Of a DNA stretch of 64,000 bases, positions 8,839 through 18,628 are shown in pieces (the stretch's first letter is position 1; the number at the start of each line of letters is the position of its first letter). This stretch comes from Bog-473 sp963701955. Its GTDB lineage: Bacteria > Actinomycetota > Acidimicrobiia > Acidimicrobiales > RAAP-2. The notes below the pieces were generated by a model. The model was not told the origin of the DNA and searched no databases. It saw nothing but the letters and a program-made list of their open reading frames with translations. The stretch lies in NCBI GenBank assembly GCA_963701955.1, contig OY969694.1, positions 2,542,001 to 2,606,000 on the forward strand, given 5' to 3'. A program made the position numbers and the translations under genes.

Positions 8839-9759
8839 ATGCGGCAGTTTCGCTTTGGCTTCCAGGTGGCTGAGTGCTCAGCAGACGAGCTGCGCTCACA
8901 GGCCCGAGCGGCGGAGGAAGCCGGATTCGACGTGATTCACATGTGGGATCACGTCGTTGACGGGTGGTCCCCCCTGACACCGCTGATGGCAATCGCCGAT
9001 TGCACGACCAGCATCCGCCTCTGCCCTCTGGTCTTGAACAACGACTTCCATCATCCGGTCCATTTGGCCCAGGAACTGGCCAGCCTTGACCATCTGAGCG
9101 GAGGCCGCCTCGAAGTCGGCATCGGAGCAGGGCACTCGTTCACCGAGTACACCGCCATTGGTCAGTCATTTGACCCGCCGGCGGTCCGCAAGGCCCGCCT
9201 CGCCGAGTCCACTGAGATCCTCCGCCGGCTGCTCGATGGCGAGACTGTGACCCACAACGGCGAGCATTACCACCTCGACAACGTCCGCACCTTGCGATCC
9301 ATGCAGGAGCACCTACCTCTGCTGGTCGGAGTCAACGGCAAATCGGCCCTTGCTCACGCAGCTCGCCATGCAGACATAGTCGGTCTCACGATGCTCGGTC
9401 GGACCCTTGAGGACGGTCAGCGACACGAGGTTCGCTGGGAAGCTGAGCGGCTCGACGCCACTATCGACCATATTCGTGAAGAAGCTGGTAGCCGCTCGGA
9501 AGATTTGGAACTGAACGTGCTGGTGCAAGCGGTCGTGGTGACGGATGATCGCCAAGCCGTTGCCCAGGAGCAGGCACGTCGGGCACTTGGAGGCCTGAGC
9601 GTTGACGACACGCTCAGCACTCCCTTTCTCGCTATCGGGACCCATGATGAGATTGCGGAGCACCTCGTCGACTGCCGGAATCGCTGGGGAATCTCCTATT
9701 TCAGCGTTCGAGATTTTGCCGCCTTCGCTCCGGTGATTCAGAGGCTCCGGGGCATCTAG
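8839..9759 (+). CDS. LLM-class F420-dependent oxidoreductase
   Basis: 306 residues, intact. A luciferase-like monooxygenase fold is shown by RAAEEAGFDVIHMWDHVV near the N-terminus, LCPLVLNNDFHHPVHLAQEL, DHLSGGRLEVGIGAG (the family's D-x-x-S-G-G-R-x-x-x-G-x-G-x-G), and a C-terminal segment ISYFSVRD. The pattern resembles the MSMEG_2516-like F420 group, so coenzyme F420 is the likely cofactor, consistent with an actinobacterium. The second half of the protein has no specific motif that names a substrate. It is monocistronic and divergent from the short GNAT. Confidence 0.87.
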   Translation: MRQFRFGFQVAECSADELRSQARAAEEAGFDVIHMWDHVVDGWSPLTPLMAIADCTTSIRLCPLVLNNDFHHPVHLAQELASLDHLSGGRLEVGIGAGHSFTEYTAIGQSFDPPAVRKARLAESTEILRRLLDGETVTHNGEHYHLDNVRTLRSMQEHLPLLVGVNGKSALAHAARHADIVGLTMLGRTLEDGQRHEVRWEAERLDATIDHIREEAGSRSEDLELNVLVQAVVVTDDRQAVAQEQARRALGGLSVDDTLSTPFLAIGTHDEIAEHLVDCRNRWGISYFSVRDFAAFAPVIQRLRGI

Positions 9760-10015
9760 GGGGTATCTCAGTCGTGCCGGGGGTGGGGCAGTCTCGGGAG
9801 CCTCAAACACGTCGATTGCGGAAAGGGCGAGCGCGCCTTGAGATGGCCATTCGAGAGTGCTCGGGAGCGAGCATCGAGTGACCCGAGTGCTGGTCTAAAG
9901 CTGTCCGTCGGGAGCCACAATGGGTCGATACCTGTCCAAGATGGCAGTTCGATGAGACACTATTGGCAGCACCGTAAGGCACGATAGATACCAACGTAGG
10001 GCTTTGGAGAGTCTG

Positions 10016-10779
10016 ATGACGCTTGAGGTCGTGGTCGTTGATGCGTTTACGGATCGCCCGTTCTCCGGAAACCCCGCTGCAGTGGCATTTGTCGATGCAT
10101 TCCCCGAGGACGCTCAAATGCAGGCAATTGCCTCGGAAATGAACCTATCCGACACGGCGTTCGTCTGAGGCCCGTACCGACGGAGACTTCGACTTGAGGT
10201 GGTTCACTCCAAAGACTGAGGTGGCTCTGTGTGGGCACGCCACCCTTGCGGCGACGTACCTTCTTGGGAAGCCCGCTCGATTTCACACCCAGAGTGGGAT
10301 TCTCACATGTGAGAACAAAGACGGATTGGTCCAGATGGACTTTCCTGCGCTACCGCCCGAAGAGTGCCCCATCCCTCAAGGCTTCGAGATGCCCGGAGTG
10401 CACTGGTATGGCGTGGGTGGACCCGACGCAATGGTCGAACTAGACGAAGCCGCCACCCTTCGTGCGCTGGATCCCGACCTCGCCATGATCTCAGGGCTCG
10501 GCACACGGACCTTGATCGTGACTGCTGAGGGCGATCGTCCGGATATCGATTTCGTTTGCCGCGTGTTCGGGCCGAATGCCGGCATCCCTGAAGATCCCGT
10601 CACGGGTTCGGCCTATTGTCTTCTCGCGTGTTACTGGGGCGACCGCCTCGAGGGAGACTGGCTCACGGCCGAACAAGCCTCCTCCCGCGGGGGCATGGTT
10701 CAGACCGTCCGTCGGGGCCACAGCGCCTGATCGTGGAAGTGCCGTAACTGTGTCACGAGTGCACTTCGTTGCTCATTAA
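10016..10779 (+). CDS. PhzF-family isomerase-like protein, two frame breaks
   Basis: About 254 residues when repaired. The N-terminus has VDAFTDRPFSGNPAAV, the standard PhzF start. A one-base insertion near 10167 creates a false stop, after which RWFTPKTEVALCGHATLAA and EDPVTGSAYCLLACYW follow, both PhzF hallmarks. A second break near 10715 hides the true end, where GSAVTVSRVHF matches the usual C-terminal strand. The catalytic acid of PhzF is a Glu in 'NLSET'; here the text reads NLSDTAF, so Asp replaces Glu. This may change or remove isomerase activity. Family assignment is firm; function is unknown. Confidence 0.82.
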
Positions 10780-10837
10780 CGCAGACGGCTCATCCGGTAC
10801 CCGCCCGCGAACGTGATGCTCATGCATTCAGACCGGA

Positions 10838-11351
10838 CTACGCGGTGTCAGCAAGCTCCTGAAGTTGCTCCAACGTCGTCACGTAGTGAGTATCGCGGCC
10901 CAATGCATATCGAGTCACGAGTTCGGTGAGGTGTGGCTTGAGGTCTCGGTCAACGTGCCAGATTGTCTCAAACAGCCGCCTGGTGATGGTTAAGTCATCG
11001 CAACCTTCAACCGGGTCTGCTCGCTCCTTGCCCTGGGCGATTGAGATCTGACGTTCAGCGGCGAGCCAGAAATGCATCCAAAGAGGCAGATCCACGAAGA
11101 TGAGCGCTCCGCACCGTTCCATTCGCTCTTCAAGTGATGACCACGGAGCCCAACCGTCGATGATCCAGCGCTCTCGGTCCATTGCCGGGCGGACCCGTTC
11201 GACAACGACATCGTCGGGCACCTGCTCCCAGTCCGTCGTCCATTGGATTTTGATCGACCGAGCACCACTCCAAGTTGTGGCGAGGGGCAAGCTTGCAAGA
11301 CAGCGTTGATTTGCCGCCTCCACCGTTCCCAACAAGTACAGCGCGGGTCAT
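10838..11351 (-). CDS. Small P-loop nucleoside/adenylate kinase-like protein, one frame break
   Basis: About 170 residues. It starts MTRAVLVGNGGGGKSTL, with a clear Walker A (GNGGGGKST). The next frame continues WTTDWEQVPDD and WIIDGWAPWSSLEERM, typical of 'topology modulation' or AAA-type small kinases. The break is at a run of four t near 11247-11250; removing one base restores SVDQIQWTTDW. Such proteins phosphorylate or bind small nucleotides, but the acceptor is unknown. It is transcribed toward the PhzF gene. The homopolymer location of the break argues for a sequencing error rather than a dead gene. Confidence 0.75.
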
Positions 11352-11432
11352 CGTCAGACCCTATTGCACAGCACCGGTCCGTCTTTCATGGCCACGCAAG
11401 CTGAGAACCAGGCCCGCCGGAGTCCAAGTTGA

Positions 11433-12045
11433 TCAGACCGCGATGCCCTGTGCCCGAGTCACGAAAGCGATCGCAGCCTCGAGCAGCTCCTCTCCCGCGA
11501 CCTCGGGATTCGAGGTACGCATCATGCTGATGCCACGGAACAGCGCAACGATGATGCGCGCGTCTGCTCTGCCGGTCGTCGACCTCGAGTCCTCGCTGCA
11601 GACGTTCGTCATCGAGGATTCGGCGATGGCGTCGATGTCCTCTCTTCGAGCTGGTTCATCCGGGCCCGGGCGGCGGGATTCCGCAGGGCGTAGAGGTGGA
11701 ATTCAAGTAGAGGGCGCCATGTCGGGCACGGGTCCAACTCGCCGCCGATGAGACTGACAAAGTCACCGATGCGCGCTTCTGGGGGGATGTCTGAGCGCTC
11801 GATGGTGACCTTGAGCGCGGCTCATCTCTCGGGCGTAGGCGTCTTCAAGGAGGGCGAGGAAGAGGTCCTCCTTGTTCTTGAAGTTCGAGTAGACGGCCCC
11901 CTTGGTGAAGCCGGCCGCCGCCGCCACCTCGTCGAGGGAGGCGCCATGGAAGCCCCGCTCGGCGAAGACCTGAGCGGCGGCCTGGAGCAAGTAGTCGCGG
12001 GTCTGCTGGCGCCGGCGTTCAGCGGTGAGAGGTTCGAGTGGCCAT
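11433..12045 (-). CDS. TetR-family transcriptional regulator, several frame breaks
   Basis: About 204 residues. The N-terminal DNA-binding domain is clear: LLQAAAQVFAERGFHGASL, then DEVAAAAGFTKGAVYSNF and KNKEDLFLALLED, the canonical TetR helix-turn-helix. The ligand-binding half is split across frames between about 11820 and 11600 and ends FVTRAQGIAV. An indel near the start obscures the first codon; I place it at ATG 12045. It is divergent from an ABC drug-exporter pair with an inverted repeat between them, so it probably represses that exporter and itself. The inducer is unknown. Confidence 0.78.
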
Positions 12046-12062
12046 GGGCTTGTGCTACCAGC

Positions 12063-12080
12063 GAGTATAGCTACATACTC
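12063..12080. promoter_or_regulatory. Inverted repeat GAGTAT-N6-ATACTC between tetR and ABC genes, probable operator
   Basis: A perfect 6-bp inverted repeat with a 6-bp spacer lies 18 bp upstream of the TetR start and 6 bp before the ABC gene's ATG at 12086. Size and position suit a TetR dimer site controlling both divergent genes. No canonical -35/-10 pair is obvious, and binding is inferred. Confidence 0.55.
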
Positions 12081-12085
12081 ACAGT

Positions 12086-13107
12086 ATGAATGATCCGTGC
12101 TGGTATATGACGATCGACGGCGGACCGGTCGTCCTGCTGAATCCGAGGTGGCTGCCTGCTGCAGTCGTCACCCGGGGCCTGGTGCGGCGGTTCGGCTCCG
12201 TCGACGGCGGTCGACGGCATCGACCTCGACGGTCGGCCGGGGCGAGATCTACGGCTTCCTCGGACCCAACGGGGCCGGGAAATCGACCGCCGTCCGGGTG
12301 CTGTGCACGTTGCTGCGCCGCACGGCGGGGGCGCCTTCGTGGCCGGCCACGACGTGGCACGCCACCGCAGGAGGTGCGGCTGCGCATCGGCGTGGCCCTC
12401 CAAGAGACGGCGCTCGACGATCGTCAGACCGGCCGCGAGCTGCTCGCCCTCCAGGGCCGCCTCTACGGGATGCGAGCGACTGAGATCCGCGACCGGCTGA
12501 CGAGGTGCTCGACCTGGTCGACATCGGCGATGCGATCGATCGCCGCATCGGCACCTACTCGGGGGGCATGAAGCGCCGGCTCGACCTGGCGGCGGCCCTC
12601 ATCCACAACCCCGAGGTCCTCTTCCTCGACGAGCCGACCACAGGGCTCGACCCGCTCAGCCGGGCCAGCGTCTGGGCCGAGGTCCGTCGGCTCAACGCCG
12701 AGCTGGGGATGACCATCTTCCTCACGACCCAGTACCTCGAGGAGGCCGACGCACTGGCCGACCGGGTCGGGATCATCGCCCGAGGGCGTCTGGTGGCCGA
12801 GGGCACGCCCGAGGAGCTGAAGCGCTCCGTCGGGCAGGACCTCATCGTCGCCGAGGTCGAAGGGGACGATCCCACCGTCGATCGCCAATTGCGAGGTGCT
12901 CGGACGGCGTCGAGGCCGTGTCCTGCGAGCCGGGACGGATCACGTCAGCACCACGGACGGTCCGGCCGAGCTCGAGCCCGGTGGCGCATCGCCTGGAGTC
13001 GAGCACCTCGCTCGAGGTCGAGGAGCTCACTCTGCGCACGCCGACACTGGACGACGTGTTCATGGAGCTGACCGGGCTCGCACATCGACGAGCGGTGTCC
13101 GGCATGA
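12086..13107 (+). CDS. DrrA-like ABC exporter ATP-binding protein, several frame breaks
   Basis: About 335 residues across at least five frame segments. In order: TRGLVRRFGSVD, GEIYGFLGPNGAGKSTAV (Walker A), RIGVALQETALDDRQTGREL (Q-loop region), GTYSGGMKRRLDLA (signature), FLDEPTTGLDP (Walker B), TIFLTTQYLEEAD (switch His position replaced by Gln, as in many DrrA proteins), and LRTPTLDDVFMELTG, the DrrA-type C-terminal motif. Breaks lie near 12210, 12330, 12370, 12500, 12895 and 12980. It couples ATP hydrolysis to export by the adjacent permease, typically of drugs or lipids. The start is uncertain; ATG 12086 is just behind the TetR operator. Confidence 0.84.
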
Positions 13108-13899
13108 CGACATCGGCCGGCGCACAGGTCCTGGGCCGAGAGGCTGGGTTTCTGACGCGACATCACTCGGTGGCCGGACGGGCGCTGCGCCAGATGCCGC
13201 GGGAGCCCACCTCGGTATTGCCGGCCGTCTTCGTGCCGGCCTTCTTCTACATGGTCAACCTGGGCGCGCTGGAGAACCTGGCCAGCATCGCGGGCTCGAC
13301 TACAAGGCCTTTCTCCTCCCGATGGCCATCGCCTTCGCCGTCACCGGCATGTCACGAGCTCCGGCCCTGGTCACCGACATCCAAGGCGGGTACTTCGACC
13401 GGCTCTGCATGACGCCGATCCGCCGGTCGGCGCTGCTGCTCGGACTGATGGTGGCCGACGTCGTCGTGATCGTGCTGCTGTGCATCCCGGTCCTGGCCAT
13501 CGGGTTCGGGGTCGGTGTCCGTTTCGCCACCGGAGTGGCCGGCGTGCTGCCTTCGTCGGGTTCTCGGCGCTCTGGGGCCTGGTCTTCACCGGGTTTCCCT
13601 ATGCCGTCGCCCTCAAGACCGGCAACCCCGCTGCGGTCAATGCGTGCTTCGTCGTCTTCTTCCCGCTGTTCTTCCTGAGCGACGCCGTCGTCCCCAAGCA
13701 GGCGTTCACCGGGTGGTTCTCGACGATCGCCACGTACAACCCGGTGACGTACCTGCTCGGGGCGCTCCGGTCCCTGATCACGACGGGTTGGCAGGCCACG
13801 GCGCTGCTGAAGGGCGTGGCCGCGCTGGCCGGCATCGGTGTCTCAGCATGTCGTTGGCGTTTCCTGGCATTGAGGGGCAGGGTCCGCAGCGGGGACTGA
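13104..13899 (+). CDS. DrrB-like ABC-2 type permease, frame breaks
   Basis: About 265 residues with roughly six membrane segments (for example PAVFVPAFFYMVNLGAL, LLGLMVADVVVIVLLCIPVL, VVFFPLFFLSDAVVP). The block TDIQGGYFDRLCMTP is characteristic of DrrB-like ABC-2 permeases, as is AFTGWFSTIATYNPVTYLL. ATG 13104 overlaps a TGA, so translation is probably coupled to the ATPase. Breaks occur near 13295 and 13550. Two compensating indels near 13855-13875 scramble what should be a LSMSLAF-like stretch, a strong sign of sequence error. With the ATPase it would export hydrophobic compounds. Confidence 0.82.
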
Positions 13900-14008
13900 A
13901 TTTCGTGGATTTCATAGCGGGCTTCAGTTCGATCACACTTCACACAGCGCGGCATCGGTGAAAGAGACCTACAACAGCACCCAGAGGATTTCGCCCGGTG
14001 GTCTGCCA

Positions 14009-14028
14009 TAGTTGGTCCGTGCCAACTA
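14009..14028. promoter_or_regulatory. Inverted repeat TAGTTGG-N6-CCAACTA
   Basis: A perfect 7-bp inverted repeat with a 6-bp spacer. It overlaps the putative GTG start of the following acetyltransferase remnant. It could be an operator. No adjacent regulator gene accounts for it, so confidence is low. Confidence 0.3.
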
Positions 14029-14559
14029 ACTTCGGCGGCCGCGGAGAGCGAACGTCTTCGCCTACGACCTCTGGCCCTGAGTGACGCGAGTCCGCTGCAC
14101 GCTCTCCAGGCAGACGCCGAGATCATGAGGTATTTCGGCGGACCTTATGGACTCCACCAGACCAACCCGCTGGCTGGACTGGCACGTCGCGTCGGGAAAC
14201 AGAGGGTTTCAGCCACTGGGCTGCGGAGCTCAACGACCATGGCACCTTCGTCGGGTGGATCGGGTTGACGAAAATGTGGGAACCCGATGAGCTCCTGCCG
14301 GCCACCGAGGTCGGATGGTTCGTGGATCGGAAGCACTGGGGTCGGGGACTGGCCACCGAAGGGGCCCGGGCTTCCCTGACCTTCGGATTCCACGACCTCG
14401 GGCTGGATTGATCCTCGCACGTACCACCCGAGTATCGTGCCTCGGGAGCCGTGATGGAAAAGATCGGGACGCATAATCTTTGCGACATGCCTCACGGAAC
14501 GGCGATAGCACCTCTCGGACCACGAGATTCGCCCGGACGAGTGCTTTCGAGTCGCATGA
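14019..14559 (+). pseudogene. RimJ/RimL-type GNAT acetyltransferase, broken in several frames
   Basis: About 180 residues of GNAT text spread over at least four frame segments: RLRLRPLALSDASPLHAL, ADAEIMRYFGG, GTFVGWIGLTKMWEPDEL, EVGWFVDRKHWGRGLATE (acetyl-CoA loop), and SGAVMEKIGTHNL near the C-terminus. The last frame ends RPDECFRVA, and its TGA overlaps the next ATG (ATGA). It may be a real pseudogene or a victim of the window-wide indels; the break density is somewhat higher than in the essential purine genes, so I label it pseudogene. Substrate unknown. Confidence 0.6.
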
Positions 14560-15112
14560 CAGAGCCGCATTTTTACCCCTTTATCGGCATCGACGAGCCC
14601 GCTACGGCTTCGCCGATGTTGTCGGGGCGGTCGGGGATCGGTGGGCTTGCGTGTCCCCTTGTACGGGATGGGGACGCTCGCGGGCTCCTCGAACATGTCA
14701 TCGGATTCCACGAGGTACTCCTCCTTGCCTCTGGGTGTCAAAGCCACCCGGACCAAGACGGACGTGCCCGGTCGTTGGATCGCTACTCAGGTAGCATCTT
14801 CACCGCGCCGATGCCGATTTGGGCTACCCGGCGGCTCTGTCGGACGGCTCGACGCGCCATGTCGGAGCCATGCTCCCGATGCTGACTGTCGATGTGCTCG
14901 TGCACACCTGGGATCTGTCCAAGGCAATCGGCGAGCCGATCAGTCTCGATCCGGAGCTGGCACGGTGGGCCCTCGAGGACTCCGCAAGACACCAGGGCGA
15001 GCTCGATGCCTCAGGCCGGTACAGACCGCCGGTCGTGACCTCGTCAGAGGCCGACGTCACCTCTCGGGTGGTGGCGTCGCTTGGTCGGGATCCGAGCTGG
15101 CCCGCGGTCTGA
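14556..15112 (+). pseudogene. TIGR03086-like (DinB / mycothiol-dependent maleylpyruvate isomerase-like) metal-binding protein, broken frames
   Basis: About 185 residues in at least three frames. Recognisable pieces are RYGFADVVGAVGDRWAC, DARGLLEHVIGFHEVLLL (the four-helix DinB segment with a metal-type His), and MLTVDVLVHTWDLSKAIG with its HTWDL. The last is a hallmark of actinobacterial TIGR03086 proteins, some of which act as mycothiol-dependent isomerases. The end PVVTSSEADVTSRVVASLGR is also typical. ATG 14556 overlaps the stop of the GNAT remnant. The function of this subfamily is unknown. Confidence 0.62.
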
Positions 15113-15116
15113 GACG

Positions 15117-15968
15117 GTGGACGACAGCGCTCTGGCTGGGTTGCAAAGAGCTCGGGACCCACGAGGTACGCCTGGTTCGATCGCTGACCTTGGGCATCGC
15201 GTCCGATGTACAGCTGCTCGAGGCAGACGGCCAGCAGTTCGTCCTGAGGCGGTACCTGGACAAGAGCCTGCACGACGACGTCAGGGCCATGGTCTCGAAC
15301 GAGGTCAGGGTTCTTCAGCTGCCGGCGAAGTCCTGAGGCATAGATCCGCCTCCTGTGGCCGCCGATCCTTCCGGCGACCGTGCGGGGTCCCCCACAGTAT
15401 TGATGACCTTCTTACCCGGGGCAGCGCGGATCCACGGCCTCGATCCGTTCCGACTGGCTGAGCCACTCGTGGCACTGCACGCAAGCGAGCCACCGGCGGA
15501 TCTGCCTCCCTTTCGCCACCGGGTCCACCGGACCCGTGCGCAGCACCTTCGTGGTCCAAGACGCCAGACGGATGAGGCTCGCTGACGCCGTGCAGGACTG
15601 GGCACCCGAGAGCCCTCTTGTGTTCATGCATCGGGATTTCCATCCGGCAATCTGTTGCGGGACCGGCGAGGATCTGGCTGGCATCGTCGATTGGGCCGTG
15701 GCGAGGCTTGGTCCACCTGGCGCAGACCTGGCCCACACTCGGCGCACCCTGGCTCTCGTGGACGGCCGGAGGCCCAGACGGCTTCCTCGACGCCTACCTT
15801 GCTCTTGTCCCCTCTTACGAACACCACCTTTGGTGGGATGCCGCAGAGCTCTATACCTGGGAGGAAGATTTCTCGGGCATCTTGGCGTTCAACGCCTTCG
15901 GCGCCAACCTGCACGTGGATCTCCTCCACGAAAGGGCCGATGCCTACGCTCGCTCCCTGTTGCTCTAA
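15117..15968 (+). pseudogene. Aminoglycoside phosphotransferase (APH)-family protein, broken frames
   Basis: About 284 residues across several frames: QLLEADGQQFVLRRYLDK (N-lobe ATP strand), DRAGSPTVLMTFLPGA (hinge), SPLVFMHRDFHPAI (catalytic loop H-R-D-x-x-x-x-N, with the Asn distorted by an indel), LAGIVDWAVARLGPPGADLA (DFG-like Asp) and LWWDAAELYTWEED. The gene starts about 4 bp after the preceding gene. APH-family kinases phosphorylate aminoglycosides, macrolides or small metabolites, and most such actinobacterial genes are not proven resistance genes. It is broken at least four times, so its state is uncertain. Confidence 0.65.
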
Positions 15969-16099
15969 CCGATACCTACTACGCCAAATGTGGCGAAGGT
16001 CCACGAAGGCGTTCGCCGCTTTGGTGCTCACGCGATGCAGCCGGGTGCGTCGCTAAGCGAATTTGCACTATCCGACAAACCGAGCTTTGGTCTGAAGGC

Positions 16100-16684
16100 A
16101 TGGACGTTCTGATGGCCGAGGGATCGGACATCGCCGAGCTTGCCGGCTGCCTCGCAGCGTCGTATCGGGACAATCCGCTCTTCGGATGGATGTTCGCTGA
16201 CGCACTCAACCACGTGCTGCTGTGTGAGATCTTCACGGGCCTTGTCGAGGCAGGACTCCCGGATCACTGTGTCTACAAAACCCGAGGGGGAGGAGGTGCG
16301 GCGATCTGGAGCCCGCCACGACATTACGAGCGGGCACCGTCTTCGTCGACCGATTCGGCGCAGGGCTTCGAAACGGCGCACGGCCGTCGATCGGCTGCAC
16401 TCGCCGTGCTGAAAAGTCAGCGGCCAGCACGGCCACACTTACCTAGCCGCCGTCGGAGCGCTCCCGACTGAACGTCGAGGGGGTTAGCAAGCTCGCTCCT
16501 CTCCCCGGTCCTCGAGCGGAGCGACGCCATGGGCCTCGACGTGTACCTGGAGAACTCCGATCCCAAGAACACTCCGTTCTACGAAGGCCTTGGATTCCGG
16601 AGCACCATGGCGCTCCCCATGCCGAGCGGATGCCCTCCCGTCGTCGCGATGATGTGGAGGCCAGCTCTGGACCGAGCGAGCTAG
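16100..16684 (+). pseudogene. GNAT-family acetyltransferase, broken frames
   Basis: About 195 residues. The first part has ELAGCLAASYRDNPLFGWMF, seen at the N-terminus of GNATs that act after antibiotic-resistance-like genes. The middle has PHLPSR in one frame where the family would read 'HLYLAAVGALP', and the end reads LDVYLENSDPKNTPFYEGLG followed by FRSTMALPMPSG, the usual C-terminal strand of this group. Breaks lie near 16310-16460. It could acetylate a small amine; no specific substrate is indicated. Neighbours are an APH-like gene and bioB. Confidence 0.6.
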
Positions 16685-16724
16685 CGTCGGGCCCAGGAAC
16701 ATCGCATCTGTTCTCGACTAGTTC

Positions 16725-17763
16725 GCGGCAAAGGGCCTCGCCAGCAGAACCCCTCACGGGACGAGCGCCTCGCGGTTCCGGAGGCTGCCCATGACGATCA
16801 CCCCCATGTCATCGCTGCCGCTAGCAAGGTGCGGCGTCATTTCTTCGGAAACCGGGTGAAGCTCAATCTGATCATCAACATGAAGAGCGGGCTATGCCCC
16901 GAGGATTGCGGCTACTGCTCTCAGCGACGGGGATCTGACAGCGACATCCTGAAGTACAACTGGATCTCAGAACAGGACGCCGCGGCGGCCGCTGATCGCG
17001 CTGTCGCTGGCGGCGCCAAGCGAGTATGCCTGGTGGCGAGCGGCCGGGGCCCCACCAGCGGGACATTGATCGGATCACCGCGACGGTTGCAGCGATCAAG
17101 ACCCGACACCCGGACGTCAGAGATCTGTACGAGTTTGGGGCTTCTCGGCGGTCGCCAGGCGGACCGGCTGCGAGAGGCCGGCGTCTACGCCTACAACCAC
17201 AACCTCAACACGCCGAGATCCCGATACGAAGACATCTGCACGACCCACACCTACGACGATCGGGTGGCCACGGTCGGACGAGCGGCCGGCTCCGGACTAT
17301 CACCCTGCTCCGGAGCAATCTTCGGGATGGGTGAGTCCGATACCGAGATCGTCGACCTCGCCCTCGATCTCCGCAAGGTCAACCCCGACTCGGTCCCTAT
17401 CAATTTCCAATTCCCTTCGAAGGGACGCCGCTCGGTGGAGAGTGGCAACTCAGCCCACAGCGGTGCCTGCGCATCCTGGCGCTCTTTCGATTCGTGTTTC
17501 CCGACGTCGAAGTACGGATTGCCGGTGGCCGAGAGATCCACCTTCGGACCCTTCAGCCCCTGGCGCTCCATCTGGCGAACTCGATATTCCTGGGCGACTA
17601 CCTCTCGAGTGAGGGTCAGGCTGGCTCGGAAGACCTTCAGATGATTGCCGACTCCGGATTCGTGGTCGAAGGCCACGAGGAGCAGACCCTTCCGACCGAG
17701 CGTCGTGACCTGGTCGTGCTGCGTCGTCGAGGGCCAGGTACCCAGATCCCTGTCAACGCCTGA
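16725..17763 (+). CDS. bioB: Biotin synthase (radical SAM), frame breaks
   Basis: Biotin synthase inserts sulfur into dethiobiotin using an auxiliary Fe-S cluster. The reconstructed protein (about 345 residues) has FFGNRVKLNLIINMKSGLCP followed by EDCGYCSQR, giving the radical-SAM Cys-x3-Cys-x2-Cys. It continues GVYAYNHNLNTP, THTYDDRVATV, IFGMGESDTEIVDLALDLR and ANSIFLGDYLSSEGQ, all BioB motifs, and ends LVVLRRRGPGTQ as in actinobacterial BioB. Breaks lie near 16795, 17050, 17125 and 17415. The start is not resolvable; sequence resembling a BioB N-terminus is visible back to about 16725. No bioA, bioD or bioF is adjacent, so it is an orphan in an accessory region. Confidence 0.8.
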
Positions 17764-17783
17764 GTCGTCAGCATCGTCACACC

Positions 17784-18305
17784 TCAACGCACCCGCCTGA
17801 GCAACTTCTCGTAGCAAAACCACAGGGACCGGGGTGGCGAGCTCGTTGCGTTTAACAGACTTACTGCCGAGCGAAGTTGATATCCCGCCGCTTCGTAGTA
17901 CGGCTGCAGCCGGACACCACAGTCAAGGCGAACATAATCGACGCCAGACTCGACACCCGCTGCTTCGATCTCGGACAGGACTGCATGTCCGACCCCAGCA
18001 CCCCGACGCTGAACGGCAAAGCGATGGAGGTACCACACGCTTCCCCTGAGATCTCCCCAGAACATGGGATCCTCTGTGAGAATGCTTGCCGTCGCGATGG
18101 TGTCTCCGTCCAACGCTGCAAGCAAGACCGTGTTGTGTCGGAGGTCGTGGTCGACTGTGGATCGAGGAAAGGGCGAAGGCCACTGTTTGACTCCGCGCGC
18201 TTCTAGCCAAGACGCCGCCTCGTCGAGGATGTCAAGGATGACTTCGCGATCGGTGACGTCGGCTGTCCGCAGACTGACCCTGGCTCGATCCACGGTGGCT
18301 CTCAC
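17784..18305 (-). CDS. GNAT-family N-acetyltransferase
   Basis: 173 residues, intact. It opens VSLRTADVTDREVILDILDE, has WYLHRFAVQRRGAGVGHAVL (acetyl-CoA loop R-R-G-A-G-V-G) and DYVRLDCGVRLQPYYEAAGY (C-terminal Tyr and G-Y/F). The pattern (residues 20-45 with WLEARGVKQWPSPF) is close to the GNAT at 7667-8182 (WLTQRGLSGQWGSEPW), suggesting two related copies in this segment. It converges with bioB. Substrate unknown. Confidence 0.86.
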   Translation of the reverse strand: MRATVDRARVSLRTADVTDREVILDILDEAASWLEARGVKQWPSPFPRSTVDHDLRHNTVLLAALDGDTIATASILTEDPMFWGDLRGSVWYLHRFAVQRRGAGVGHAVLSEIEAAGVESGVDYVRLDCGVRLQPYYEAAGYQLRSAVSLLNATSSPPRSLWFCYEKLLRRVR

Positions 18306-18628
18306 GCCTCGGTAGCGTACGCAGGCCTTGGAGGTGAAACGTGTCTGTTGTGGCGGCTGTCTCGGGCATGGCCAGACCTCTGCCCTTGACCGGCTTCCGC
18401 ATAGCTCGGAACCGCTCTGCGGTCAGCTCCATGCTCTCCTCGGAGGTAGCCCTGTGAGGCCCGTCGAATGAGCCGCGGTCGAATTGGTCTTCAGATTCAG
18501 AGAACACTCGGACCATGGCCGCCGTCATGAAGTATGTGGGATCGAGTGGCGTCGGACGACGCGTTCCCGATGATCTGCAAGAGCGGGGATGGCCATCCGC
18601 AGACCACGGACCTCAGTGATTGAGTTGG
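18306..18628. other. Gap between GNAT and cupin genes; possible small gene remnant on minus strand
   Basis: 323 bp without a clear gene. A minus-strand open frame from 18528 (first residues MTAAMVRVFSESEDQFDRGS) runs into the GNAT start region, but I recognise no family and see no good ribosome site. It may be an eroded gene. Confidence 0.25.
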
